Both the position numbers and the translations under genes were made by a program. Under the pieces are notes generated by a model, which saw only the letters and a list, made by a program, of their open reading frames with translations, had not been told where the DNA came from and did no database searches. Shown here one piece after another: positions 32,215 to 43,345 of a DNA stretch of 64,000 nt. Numbering within the stretch: position 1 is the stretch's first letter; each line of letters begins with the position of its first letter. The stretch is from Geranomyces variabilis (taxonomy: Eukaryota; Chytridiomycota; Chytridiomycetes; Spizellomycetales; Powellomycetaceae), in NCBI GenBank assembly GCA_027603065.1, contig JADGJP010000022.1, positions 248,001 through 312,000 on the forward strand. The letters run 5' to 3'.

Positions 32215-32672
32215 AAAGCGGCCACTTTCGGCGTGTCCTCTTGCTCCCCTTTCCCTTTCCTGTTTTTTGTTTACAATTACATATTTATTTTTACGCTTCT
32301 CAAGCTTGGACTTTGACGGATAGAGGTGCTTGCCTCAAATTCGGCAGCTCTGAAAGTAGGCGAGCAGTGGATGGATGGCATTGAATGCAAGGTTGGCATT
32401 GTGCCGTCGGAAGAAGCCGCCTCGGAGATTCTCGGGGAGGCCACGCACGCGACGACTCAAAGAACGCGAAGATGAGTGCGAGCGAGGACCTTTCACGTGT
32501 GCCCGGCGTGACTCTTCTCCCGGGCGAGGCGAGTCCTCCCTCTGTCATTGCCATCTTGCTTTGTGCATTCCCCAACCCAACTTCCTCATTTCTTGATAAA
32601 CACCCACCCCGCCCTCTTGCTCCCTTTCCCTCACAACCCGCATTACCTTATTCTACCCTATCTACTATCACT
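32215..32672. other. Intergenic region NOG1 to FOX2
   Basis: The 458 nt between two genes in the same direction show no supported coding frame. The last 60 nt before FOX2 are C/T-rich on the plus strand. Presumed NOG1 3' untranslated region and FOX2 promoter. Confidence 0.45.
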
Positions 32673-35600
32673 ATGGCTGAACTGCGCTTCGACAACAGGG
32701 TCGTGATTGTCACTGGCGCCGGAGGAGGTACGTCTTTTTCGCTCGAGGGTCTCCATCCTCCTCAACTTTCCAGGGCTTATGCACTGACAAAATCACTCAT
32801 TCCCACCGCCAGGTCTTGGAAAGGTACACACCAGACTCTTATCTGTCAAGCCACGCTTGATTTTCATCTTGCGTTTCTGATGGACCCGCCATGGCAAGGT
32901 TTGACTGAACGCCTCTTGTCCGTTCTCTCTGCAGGCCTACGCCACATTCTTTGGCTCCCGCGGTGCGTCGGTCGTTGTCAACGATCTTGGCGCGAGCCGC
33001 ACCGGCGATGAGGGCGGTAACCACAGGGTACGCTTGTTTTTGCCTTTCTCACGCGAATAGAGGACTAGAGGGAAGCGAGAGTGGTAGTGGCCTCTCACAC
33101 ATTTTTGTTGCGAATTCATTCTTGTTCTCTCTTTCCTTCAGGCCGCTGATGTTGTCGTGGACGAGATTAAGAAGGCGGGCGGCAAGGCTGTTGCCAACTA
33201 CGACTCTGTCGAAGATGGCGACAAGATTGTGCAGACGGCCATTGACGCGTTCGGCAAGGTTGATGTTGTCATTAACAACGCTGGGTAAGTCTTCCGAAAT
33301 TTAAAAACCAGAAATGGATTCGAGGCGCCCAATCCTGCATGAGACTTTTTGAATCTGATTCGTGCGTCCCTTTGTTTAGCATTCTGCGCGACAAATCGTT
33401 TGCGCGCATGACCGATGCCGACTGGGATCTTATCCAGACGGTGCACGTGCGTGGGTCTTACAAGGTCGCCAAGGCGGCGTGGGCGCACATGCAAAAGCAG
33501 GGTTACGGCCGGTACGTTGCGCGTGCGGTCGGGCACGCGCGCGAACCACGTCTTTACGCAAATGTGTGTGGGTCTTGAGCACTAATTATCTCTTTTAACG
33601 CGTGATTAGGATCATCAACACTGCGTCCGCCGCCGGAATTTACGGAAACTTTGGCCAGGCAAACTACGCCGCTGGTGAGTTTTTTGTTCATGTCGGACGT
33701 CAAGGAATGGTTTACAGCAGAACAGCGAGGCTCACACTCACGTGCGCATCACTTTTCCAGCCAAGCTCGCACTTTTCGGTTTCTCCAACACCCTCGCACG
33801 TGAAGGCGAAAAGAAGAACATTCGCGTCAACACCATTGCCCCGCTTGCCGCGTCCAGGATGACCGAGACTGTCATGCCACCGGACATGCTCGCCGCTCTC
33901 AAGCCCGAATTTGTTGTGCCTCTCGTGGCTTACCTGGTGCACGAGTCGACCGAGGAGACTGGTTCGATCTTTGAAGTCGGCGCTGGATTTGTTTCCAAGC
34001 TCCGGTGGGAGCGATCAAAGGGAGCGGTCTTCAAGGCCGATTCCACCTTTACCCCCGCATCCGTGGGCGCCAAATGGCCGCAGATCACCAGCTTTGACAA
34101 GCCGCAGTACCCTTCGTCGATTATGGACACTGACTGGGTTGGACTTCTCGAGGAGGCCAAGAGCCTCGACGGCAACCCCAATCCTGGTGAGCTCCGCTTT
34201 GACGGAAAGGTGGCTATTGTTACTGGCGCCGGTGCTGGTCTCGGCCGTGCCCACGCTCTGCTGTTTGGTAAGCTCGGTGCGTCCGTGGTCGTCAACGATC
34301 TCGGCACCGGAGTCAAGGGTGACGGCGCCGGGGCCGCCCCGGCAGACAAGGTCGTCGAGGAGATCAAGGCTGCCGGCGGCAAGGCTGTTGCCAATTACGA
34401 CTCGGTTGAGGACGGTGATAAGGTTGTGCAAACCGCCATCGATGCGTTTGGACGCGTTGACATTATCGTCAACAACGCTGGGTAAGCATTTGCGGCGGGC
34501 TGGAGCAAAAACACGCATGTGGAGATTAAAATTAACCAAATATCATACTCTTCACTTTTAGTATCTTGCGTGACAAATCTTTCACTCGCATGACCGATCT
34601 CGACTGGTACGCCCTGATGCGTCATGTTCGCTCCGATTCAAAGACTTTGACTCATCGTTTTCCACCATTTTTTCCACTTAGGGACTTGATTCAGCGCGTC
34701 CACCTCCGCGGCACCTACAAGGTCGCCAAGGCCGCATGGCCTTACATGCTCAAGCAGAAGTACGGCCGCATCATCAACACCACCTCGGCGGTCGGCCTTT
34801 ACGGCAACTTCGGACAGGCCAACTACAGTGCCGCCAAGGCCGGTATCGTTGCATTCAGCAACACTCTTGCCCTCGAAGGTGCGCGCGCCAACATCATTGT
34901 CAACACTATTGCGCCCAACGCTGGAACTGCCATGACTGCCACCGTCATGCCTCCGGAGATGGTCGAGGCGCTCAAGCCTGACTACGTTTCGCCCCTCGTT
35001 GCCTACCTTGGCCACGAGAGGACCGCTGAAACTGGATCGGTCTTCGAAGTTGGCTCTGGCTGGATTGCAAAGGTCCGCTGGCAGCGTACTGGCGGTGTCG
35101 GGTTCCCCGTAAACAAGACCCTCCTGCCCGAGCACATCGCGGCACGGTGGTCCGAGATCACCAACTTCGACGACGGCCGCGCGACATACCCCACCAACAC
35201 GCAAGAGTCGTTTGCAGCCGTCCAGGCTAACTTTGAGAACGTCGCCAGCGATGCTACTGCGGCGCCTGCCAAGCCCGCAACCACGTCCGCGCCTGCGCCG
35301 ACGGTCACAGCGCCATCCAAGGGCGGCGATGTCGCCGTTCCCGGCTTTGCAGCGTCCAAGGTCTTTGAGCAGATTGCAGCAGGCTGGCAAGCAGCACCCG
35401 CCAACGCCAAGGCGCAGCAGATCAAAAAGATCAAGTCAGTTTTCGCGTTCGAGGTCACCAACTCTGACGGCAAGAAGCAGAGCTGGTTTGTCGACCTCAA
35501 GAATGGTGAAGGCCAGGTAGGCGCGGGAGCGCCGCCGTCGGGCAAAGCCGACATGACTGTGCTGGTTGGCGACAAGGACTTTGTGCAGCTGGCTGCGGGC

Positions 35601-35808
35601 AAGCTGGCGCCGCAAAAGGCGTTCATGGCGGGCAAGATCAAGATCAAGGGCAACATGTCGCTGTCGACGTAAGTTCTCGCCCTGCGATTCCCTCAGGTTG
35701 ATGGAGTGTGTGTAGCGAGGGACTCTGACTGATGATTATCTTTTTATATGCGTTCAAAGCAAGATCGACGCCGTGCTCAAGCTCGCGTCCCCCAAGGCCA
35801 AGCTGTAG
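32673..35808 (+). CDS. FOX2: Peroxisomal multifunctional protein: two SDR (3-hydroxyacyl-CoA dehydrogenase) domains plus SCP2
   Basis: Ten exons give 766 residues: 32673-32727, 32813-32823, 32935-33027, 33142-33284, 33380-33511, 33610-33674, 33761-34481, 34562-34606, 34682-35668, 35760-35808. The two SDR domains are similar in sequence. Each has VTGAG(G/A)GLG, NNAG, the YxxxK motif (NYAAAK, then NYSAAK) and a matching intron after INNAG/VNNAG. A C-terminal SCP2-like lipid-binding domain follows (about 660-766, VFEQIAAGW to the end). The protein ends AKL, a type 1 peroxisomal signal. Fungal Fox2 normally carries a hot-dog hydratase after the two SDRs; none is present here, and SCP2 takes its place. 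Predicted role: the dehydrogenase step of peroxisomal beta-oxidation. Exon 2 is only 11 nt. Confidence 0.93.
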
Positions 35809-36162
35809 AGAAATCATCTCTTTTGCGGGCCCCTCCCGCACCAATATTTTCCTTTCACTCTTCCTGGTGCCCGAAGCGTTTTCCACACCGACCATAATAT
35901 TAGTACCGTCCCCCATTGATTTTAGTGCCAGAATACCAAATTGTTTCTCGAAGATAGCGTTTTGTCCCCTCGTCGCGTCGTTGGTTTCGGTGTTATCCGT
36001 CGTCTTGAGGCCGCGCAAGCTCCGCACGCTTGTCATTTATTTCATCCTCCAACCCTCAACCGATGCGCGAGTCCGGATTTTGTTACCGGGAACCAGCTCT
36101 CAAGTTCTATATATTCCCTACGCTATCGTGTACATGTCAATGACAAATATTCCTCTCCACTC
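35809..36162. other. Convergent intergenic region FOX2 / ALA1
   Basis: The 354 nt between facing stop codons should hold both 3' untranslated regions. No coding frame or structured element was recognised. Confidence 0.45.
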
Positions 36163-39100
36163 TCACTTGAGCTTCATCTGTGCAAACTGCACCGCAAGGT
36201 CCTTTGCGGTGTCCGCCTTGTCTACATCCGTTCCCGCGCCTGCCGCGGACTCGTCCTTGCCGCCGTGCCGCCCACCCACGCACTGCGTGACGACATTTGC
36301 CCACTCGGTGGCCTTGAGGTTGCCGACAAACTGTGCAGGCACAATGCACTGGTGCGAGACTTTTCCAGCGGCGGTGTCGACGGTCATCAGCAGCGCGGCT
36401 TTGGTTTTGAGCGCTTTGACTTGTTCGATTGCTTTTGCGAGGGCCTGTGTGGTGATGGGTGACAAAGAGAAAAACAAAAGGACATTTAGCATTCCATGAC
36501 GAAAAGAAGAGAAGCCCCCTTAATGAGCGATTGCCCCAAACACACGCACCTTTCCGTTCCCACCATATGGCAGCACCTCGACCAAAAAGTCGCTCTTCGG
36601 GTTCTGCTCAAAGTATGTCTTGACATGCTCGGCAGCCTCTTTAATCTCTCTCGCCTTCCTCGCCTTGTCCGCATCATCAAACTGCTTCTTCACGCCCGCA
36701 AACGTCGTCCGCAGAGCCGCTTTGCGCAAGAACGGCAACGTCGTCTCATCCAAATCCCTCGCATAGGCTTTGATTCCCTCAGCCAGTGTCTCGGGGCTTG
36801 ACTGGGCAAGCAATTTCACGCGTTTCTCAAAGTCGTCTGCAAGTCGTTGCATCTCGTAGGCGTCTTCACCAGTGACGGCGACGACGCGGCGGATTCCTTT
36901 ACTGATTGAGGATTCCTCGAGGATGGTGCAGCGCTTGATGTCGCCGGTTTGTTTGACATGTGTCCCGCCGCAGAATTCGACGGATGTGCCGCGCCACTTG
37001 GGATTGGTTGGGTCGGCGAGCAGTTCGTCAACTTCGTGCCCGATTGAGACTACGCGTACCGGGTCGGGATACGTTTCGCCAAACACCGCGCGCAGGCCGG
37101 TGATGGCTCTTGCGCTGGTGAGGTCAACGTCCTTGGCGTACATCTTTAGGTTCTTTTTGATAAAGTCGTTGCAGATGTCCTCAATCGTGGTGAGCTGCTC
37201 GATCGTCGGCCCGGCTTTGGCAGAGAAATCAAACCGGAGCTTTTCCGGCGCGACTAGCGAACCTTTTTGGTCAACGACGTCGCCGAGGACCTCACGGAGT
37301 GCGAAATTGAGAATATGCGTCGCGGTGTGGTTGTTGCGGATCGGCCAGCGGCGGAGCTCGTCGTATGAGCAGTTGACGGTGTTTCCGACGGCGAGGGAGC
37401 CGAATTTGAGGTATCCAATGTGGAGGACATAGCCGCCAAATGGCTGTACTTCCTCAACGTAGAAATCAGCCTGCCCTTCGATGGTGATCGACCCGGTGTC
37501 GTACGTCTGCCCTCCTTGCTCGGCGTAAAAGTTGGTCTTGTCCAGCACGACGCCGAACCGCCCATCGTCGTTGCCATCGACCGTGCTGATGAATTTGCCG
37601 TTTGCAAAGATCGCTTTGACGGTTGCCGAGATGTCATCTGTGCCGTGCTTGTAGTGGTCATCTGTCGGGCTGACGTCGGCATTCTTTTGCAACTCGCCGA
37701 GATCGTGGATGGTCAGCGCGACGGTTTCCGAAACTCCTTTCGTCTTGCGGGCTTTAGATTTTTCTTTTGCAGCGGCCTGCGCAGCCTCGAAATCCGCCTC
37801 ATCGACCGTGAGCCCGTTCTCCTCTGCCATTAACCGCGTCAAGTCGACGGGAAAGCCGTACGTGTCATACAACCGCCAAACCAGCGATCCGCTCAACACA
37901 GTCGCGTTCTCCGCCTTCATTTTCGCAAGCGCCTCGCCAAAGAGCTTTTCACCACGGTCGAGTGTCTTTGCAAAACTGCGCTCCTCCTCATCCAGCACTT
38001 CTTTCAAATCATCCACCCGCTTGGTGATCTCGGGGAACGCGCCGCCCATCTCTGCAATCACCGTGTCGACGAGACGAGAAAAGAAGCGGTCAATTGGCGT
38101 GTTGAACTTGTTGCGGACGTAGCGTGCCGCGCGGCGGATAATGCGACGGAGTACGTATCCACGGCCCTCGTTGGACGGCATCCCACCGTCACTGATCGCA
38201 AAGCAAAGCGTGCGGATATGGTCGGCGACAACGCGGTAGGCAGTGTCAATGCCATCTGTGTCGTCTGCGCCAACTTTGCCCGCGTATGCGCGGGCGCCAG
38301 TCAGTTTTTGGATCGCGGCAAACAAGCCCGTGAACGCATCGGTATCGTAATTGGACCGCTTGTCTTGCAGGATCGATACCAGACGCTCAAGCCCCATTCC
38401 CGTGTCGATGTGCTTGTTGGGAAGCTGCTTGAGCGACCTGTCGGGTTCGCGGTTGTACTGCATAAAGACGAGGTTCCAAATCTCGAGCACGTCCGGGTCG
38501 TCCATGTTGACAAGATGCGCGGCGTTCCGCCCGCCTATCCGGTCGAAATGGATCTCGCTGCAGGGCCCACATGGCCCTTGGTCACCCATCTCCCAGAAAT
38601 TGTCCTTGCTGTCGCCGGGAAGAATGTGATCTTCGGGCACACCAATGTCAAGCCACATCTTTTTCGCCTCTTCGTCCGGCGCTAGCTTCATCACTTCGTC
38701 TCCACCGAAATAGGTCACGTAGAGACGGTCGGCCGGCAGCTTGTAAACGACCGTCAGCAGCTCCCAGGCCATGGAGATGGCTTCTGCTTTGAAGTAATCG
38801 CCAAACGACCAGTTGCCGACCATTTCGAAGAACGTGTGATGGTAGGTGTCCTTGCCAACGTCCTCCAAGTCATTGTGTTTGCCACCGGCGCGGATGCACT
38901 TTTGCGTGTCGGCGGCGCGCTTTAGTTTGCCAAAGTCGGAGTTGAGATCCACAGTGCCGAGGAAAATCGGCTTGAACTGGTGAAAAGGGCAACAACGGAC
39001 AGTCAATAATCTTTCCCGCAGCTGAAATGATCTGCGGTGCGCTCTGCTGGCCCATTATACCTGGTTCATTCCCGAGTTAGCGAATAGCAGTGTCGGGTCA

Positions 39101-39366
39101 TCGTGCGGGATTGTAGAGGAGGACGGGACGATGGCGTGCTTGTTCGTTTTGAAAAAGTCAAGGAAGGTTTGGCGAACTTTGGCGACAGGCCAGTCTGTGT
39201 TTGTCGACATTGCAGTGGAGCGCGGGGATGCGGGTGTGATTGTAGTAGCGGTGCTAGAAAAAGCCGAGAACAACGGACGAAAAGCAAATACAGAAGGCTG
39301 TAGTTGCCTTGCGATGAAGAGCGATGAGGCGAGGGTGCGGCGTTGAAAGCAATGCACGGCGCTCAT
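36163..39366 (-). CDS. ALA1: Alanyl-tRNA synthetase, probably both mitochondrial and cytosolic
   Basis: Three exons (39061-39366, 36550-38976, 36163-36444) give 1004 residues. The class II core begins at QTFLDFF and [16 protein letters not shown], continues through [10 protein letters not shown], the [18 protein letters not shown] block and [11 protein letters not shown]. The editing domain has HTATHIL and FCGGTH (HxxxH and CxxxH zinc site), and the C-Ala domain ends the protein. The ATG at 39366 starts a 52-residue leader rich in Arg, Ser and Thr with almost no acidic residues, a typical mitochondrial presequence. The internal Met at 39210 ([12 protein letters not shown]) would give the cytosolic form. 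A single gene serving both compartments is known for yeast ALA1. The start is 272 bp from the divergent MGM1 start. Confidence 0.95.
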
Positions 39367-39638
39367 GCAACGAGCAATGAGTGGCAGGACTCGGAAACGG
39401 GAGCCAGCGAGGCGTGTGACTCACTCGAGTCAGCGACCGCATTCGAACCAATTCCCGACGACACACGACAACTCACGGGTCGTCACTGCTAAACGTCCTG
39501 CCAAACCCCCCTGCATTCCCTTCTTCCAAGTTAAAAACCCTCACTTCCACTTCCACTGTCACCAGGCCGCATTGGCAAATACCCTTCGCTTTAACTGTCA
39601 CTCGCCGCCCTTTTGTCGGAACTCGCTGTGAGAGACAA

Positions 39639-42504
39639 ATGATACTCGCTGCCGCCCGTCGCGCAGGAACAGCAACTCCGCGCCGCCGGCCGTCACCGCT
39701 ATGCAGCGCAAGAGCAACAACACCAACTACTTTCGCAGCCCCTACCGCCCGCCGCATGTGGACACACCCGCAAACTCCATATGCGGCGCCACGGAGAGGA
39801 ACGCGCCCTACTAATCCGCGAGGAGGGCCTTATTCAGCTGGAAGCGGAGCGAACCAGCGAAGAGCGCTGTTTGGAGTTGCGCGCGCCGTGTTGGGTATTT
39901 TTAGAGTTCCGATTATGGCGCTGGGCGCGGGCACGGGCACGGCTGCGTATATTGGATACAGGGTTGATGGTGCGTTGCTGCCGAACACTGCAAAGAGGAG
40001 GGTGTGCACTTGTGTGCTGACCTGTTCTCCCTTTTGTTCTTTGACAGAGATGCAGAAGGAGTATATCCCAGATTGGATGCGAGATGCCGCATCAAAGGCG
40101 AATCAGTTTCTGCATGACATTGACCTGTCTGGATTCGAGCTCCCCGATATGAAGCTACCCGACATCGACTTGTCAAAACTCAAGCTTCCGGACCTCTCGT
40201 CCGAATCAATCCCGACAATACCAGGCATGGCGCAAGCGGCCGAGGTGTTTGATGAGATGACTTCGGCGGCGCTGGACAGCTCCGCAATGAGCCGGCTGCC
40301 GGTCGAAGCCGAGGTCGTAATGAAGGCGACGTCGCAGTCTATGCAAACCGGCGGCAGCGTCGGAGGTGGCGGCCTGCCGCCGCCAGACGAGGATCTCATG
40401 GTTTTGACAAAAAAGTTGATCGAGGTGCGGAATCTGTTGAAAACGGTCGACAACAATGCCAAGATGACGTTGCCGAGTATTGTGGTCGTCGGCTCGCAAA
40501 GCAGTGGCAAGAGCTCGGTGCTGGAGGCCATTGTCGGACATGAGTTTCTTCCAAAGTACGGACTTTTTGCATTTTCCGACGTATGTCATGTCCGCTCGAG
40601 ATACTAATCTACTGTTTCGCGAATTACCCCACAGAGGCACTAATATGGTCACGCGGCGCCCAATCGAATTGACGCTTATTCACACGCCAAATGCTAAAGA
40701 GGAGTTTGCAGAGTTCCCTCAGCTGGGTCTCGGCAAAGTGCACGATTTCAAAGATGTGCAAAAGACTCTGACGGATCTCAACCTCGCCGTGCCGGACTCT
40801 GAATGCGTGTCCGACAGCCCGATCGAACTCCGCGTCCACTCACCTAACGTTCCCGATCTCACGCTTGTCGATCTGCCGGGATACATCCAGATCCACAACC
40901 GCAACCAGCCCGCAGAGCTGAAGGAGAAAATTGCGGATTTGTGTGAGCGGTATATTCGCGAGCCAAACATTATTCTCGCTGTCTGCTCTGCAGACGTCGA
41001 TCTCGCTAACTCGGAGGCATTGCGCGCGAGCCGGAAAGTCGACCCAGCTGGCCGGCGGACGATCGGCGTGGTGACAAAGATGGATTTGGTTGAGCAGGAC
41101 GCCGGTGTGGGCATTCTGACCAACAGGGATTATCCCTTGCAGTTGGGTTATGTCGGCGTGGTCTGCAAGAAGACGGGTGCCGGTGTTGACTCGCAGGCGA
41201 TCGTGCGGTCAGAGGACGCGTTTTTTGGCGCTAACCCGGCGTATCGTGCCCACCGCGTCATGGTCGGCACTGCGACGCTCCGCCACCGGCTGATGGAGGT
41301 GCTGGAAGACCACATGGGGAAATCGCTGCGATCGATTTCCGACGCCGTGCAAAGCGAGCTTGATGAAGCTCGCTATCAGTTCAAAGTGCACTACAATGAC
41401 CGGCGGATCTCGGCAGAAAGCTACGTTGCCGAGTCGATCGACTCTCTAAAGCAGAGTTTCAAGGAGTTTGCGAAACAATTTGGAAAACCGCAGGTGCGGG
41501 AGGAAGTCCGGCGGATGCTGGAGCGGCGGCTGTTGGAGATTTCGCGCGATGTGTACTGGACTGACCCGCGCGTGGCAACGCTGCCGCGGCTGTGCATTGC
41601 GGATCCAGATGAGTGGCGTGCGCGGCTGGACGCGGCGTCGGGCGCGCTGACCAAGTCTGGCGTCGGGCGCAGCTCGGTGCAGCTGGTCGCGGACGTGTTG
41701 ATGGAGAACATGGAGCGGCTCACATCGACGGAGCCGTGGGTGCATCATGCGGAAGGGCGCGCAAAAGTGCTCGATTTCTCGAGCGAGCTTTTGCGCGGCA
41801 AGCTCAACACGACGGTGGATCAGGTGGAGAATACTATCAAGCCGTATAAGTTTGAAGTGGAGTGCACGGAGCTGGAGTGGCAGGAAGGGCAGAAGCGGGC
41901 CGTTGCGACGTTGGAAAAGCAGCTGGCGGATGCGCAGAATGCATTGCAAGGGATCAAGTCGACGACAGGACGGCGGACGCTGCGCAATGCCGTGAAGCAT
42001 GTGCAAAAAATGGAGCGGGATGCGGCGGCGCGCAAGGGCAACACTGCAGCACCAGTGACGCCCGGCGATGGGCACCCACCGCCATTAGGAGAGGACCTGT
42101 CGGTTGACTCTGGCATGTCGCCATCGCTCCTCGCGCGCGCACGGCAAGCGCTCGAGCTGCAAACGTCGCTCTCGCTCCTACAGACCCGCGTCGCTGCGAC
42201 ACGATCCCGGCAATGCTCGGTCTCTGAAAACAAGCAGTGTTGCCCGGAAGTCTTCCTCTCGGTCGTTGCCGAGAAATTGACATACACCGCGGTGATGTTT
42301 ATCTGGGTGGAGCTGCTCAACGAGTTTTTTTTCCAGCTGCCGCGCGAGATTGACAACCAGCTGTACTACGACTTGTCACGGGCCGAGATTATGCGGTTTG
42401 CAAAGGAGAATCCGGTTGTAAGGCGGCATTTGGAGGTGCAGGAGAAAAAGCGCACGTTGGAGGTTGTGATGGAGAAGCTGAGGGAACTGAATCGCAAGCG
42501 CTGA
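39639..42504 (+). CDS. MGM1: Mitochondrial dynamin-like GTPase Mgm1/OPA1
   Basis: Three exons (39639-39969, 40048-40555, 40635-42504) give 902 residues. An Arg/Ala-rich mitochondrial presequence leads to a membrane anchor (about 85-108, [15 protein letters not shown] then [16 protein letters not shown]). The GTPase domain has G1 [10 protein letters not shown]2 in GTNMVTRRP (restored across intron 2), G3 DLPG and G4 TKMD. A dynamin stalk and a C-terminal effector-like helix ([15 protein letters not shown] to the end) follow. The family fuses mitochondrial inner membranes and shapes cristae. The size equals yeast Mgm1 (902). Rhomboid processing after the anchor would be expected from family knowledge, but the cleavage site was not assigned. 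Confidence 0.95.
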
Positions 42505-43345
42505 AGGAGGGAGGGGCCGCGCGCAGGAGGCGGTGGGTCTGTGGGTCTGTTCATAATTTTTTGTCACAGCATTAGTAGGATACTATGTCTCTCATATCAC
42601 ATATAGTTACGGTTCACTCACTCACTCAATCATGCTGCGGCAAAGCCGGTTGGTGGCGGGGGGCAGGCGGGCCGGGGGACAGGCGCCATTCACTGTGGTG
42701 CGTGGTTGACAGTGCCTTGTGCTTTGGTCGTTGGCCGACAGATGCGTTGGGAATCTTGGGATGGCCCCCCATTTTTTTGGGGCGATCGGGAACACGTCAC
42801 AGTCACACATTGCTGCGCGCACGCGTTTCCCGCCCATGTACCCCGCCGCCCCCCATCAACTCAACCCCAAAGAAACGAGAAAGAGACAGAGAAAGGAACG
42901 TGGGAAGGTGGAAAGGACAGAGCAAGGAGAGATACTGTAGATGCTGCCTGCCCCAAAACATGCGCTGGCTTGCTTGCTTGCATTCGCTTGCTTGCGCCTG
43001 GGGCTGGAGCTAAACCGTGGCGGTCGGCTGTATATAAAGGGGAGGATTCCTCCCTCGCTCTCGATTTCTCTTTATTTTCAAGGCTCTTGATACTCTTCAG
43101 TTGTCAGGTATATAACCCAGTCTCTCTCCATTTTAACTTTGTCTTCGCGCAAGATGTCGGCCCCATGCGCGTTCGTCAGGCGAGGCGGTCACCGTCTCCT
43201 GACGCAGGCACGGCGACTGGGCCCACAGACAGGGCATAATCACTTACTTCCCTGCCCCGATTCTGCATTTTCCCACCCGCACAGACGCTTCCACACTCAT
43301 ACCCAACCACCCACTCCACACTCACATCCACATCCGCACACAACC
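42505..43345. other. Intergenic and 5' leader region before MET6
   Basis: 841 nt without a confident gene. The right half holds the MET6 core promoter (TATA at 43031-43038) and leader. From an ATG at 43154 the leader is in frame with MET6 and open (see findings). The left part would hold the MGM1 3' untranslated region. Confidence 0.5.
43031..43038 (+). promoter_or_regulatory. TATA box of MET6
   Basis: TATATAAA in a GC-rich setting (GGCTGTATATAAAGGGGAGG). The next ATG downstream is at 43154 and the MET6 start codon is 315 nt downstream. Confidence 0.55.
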
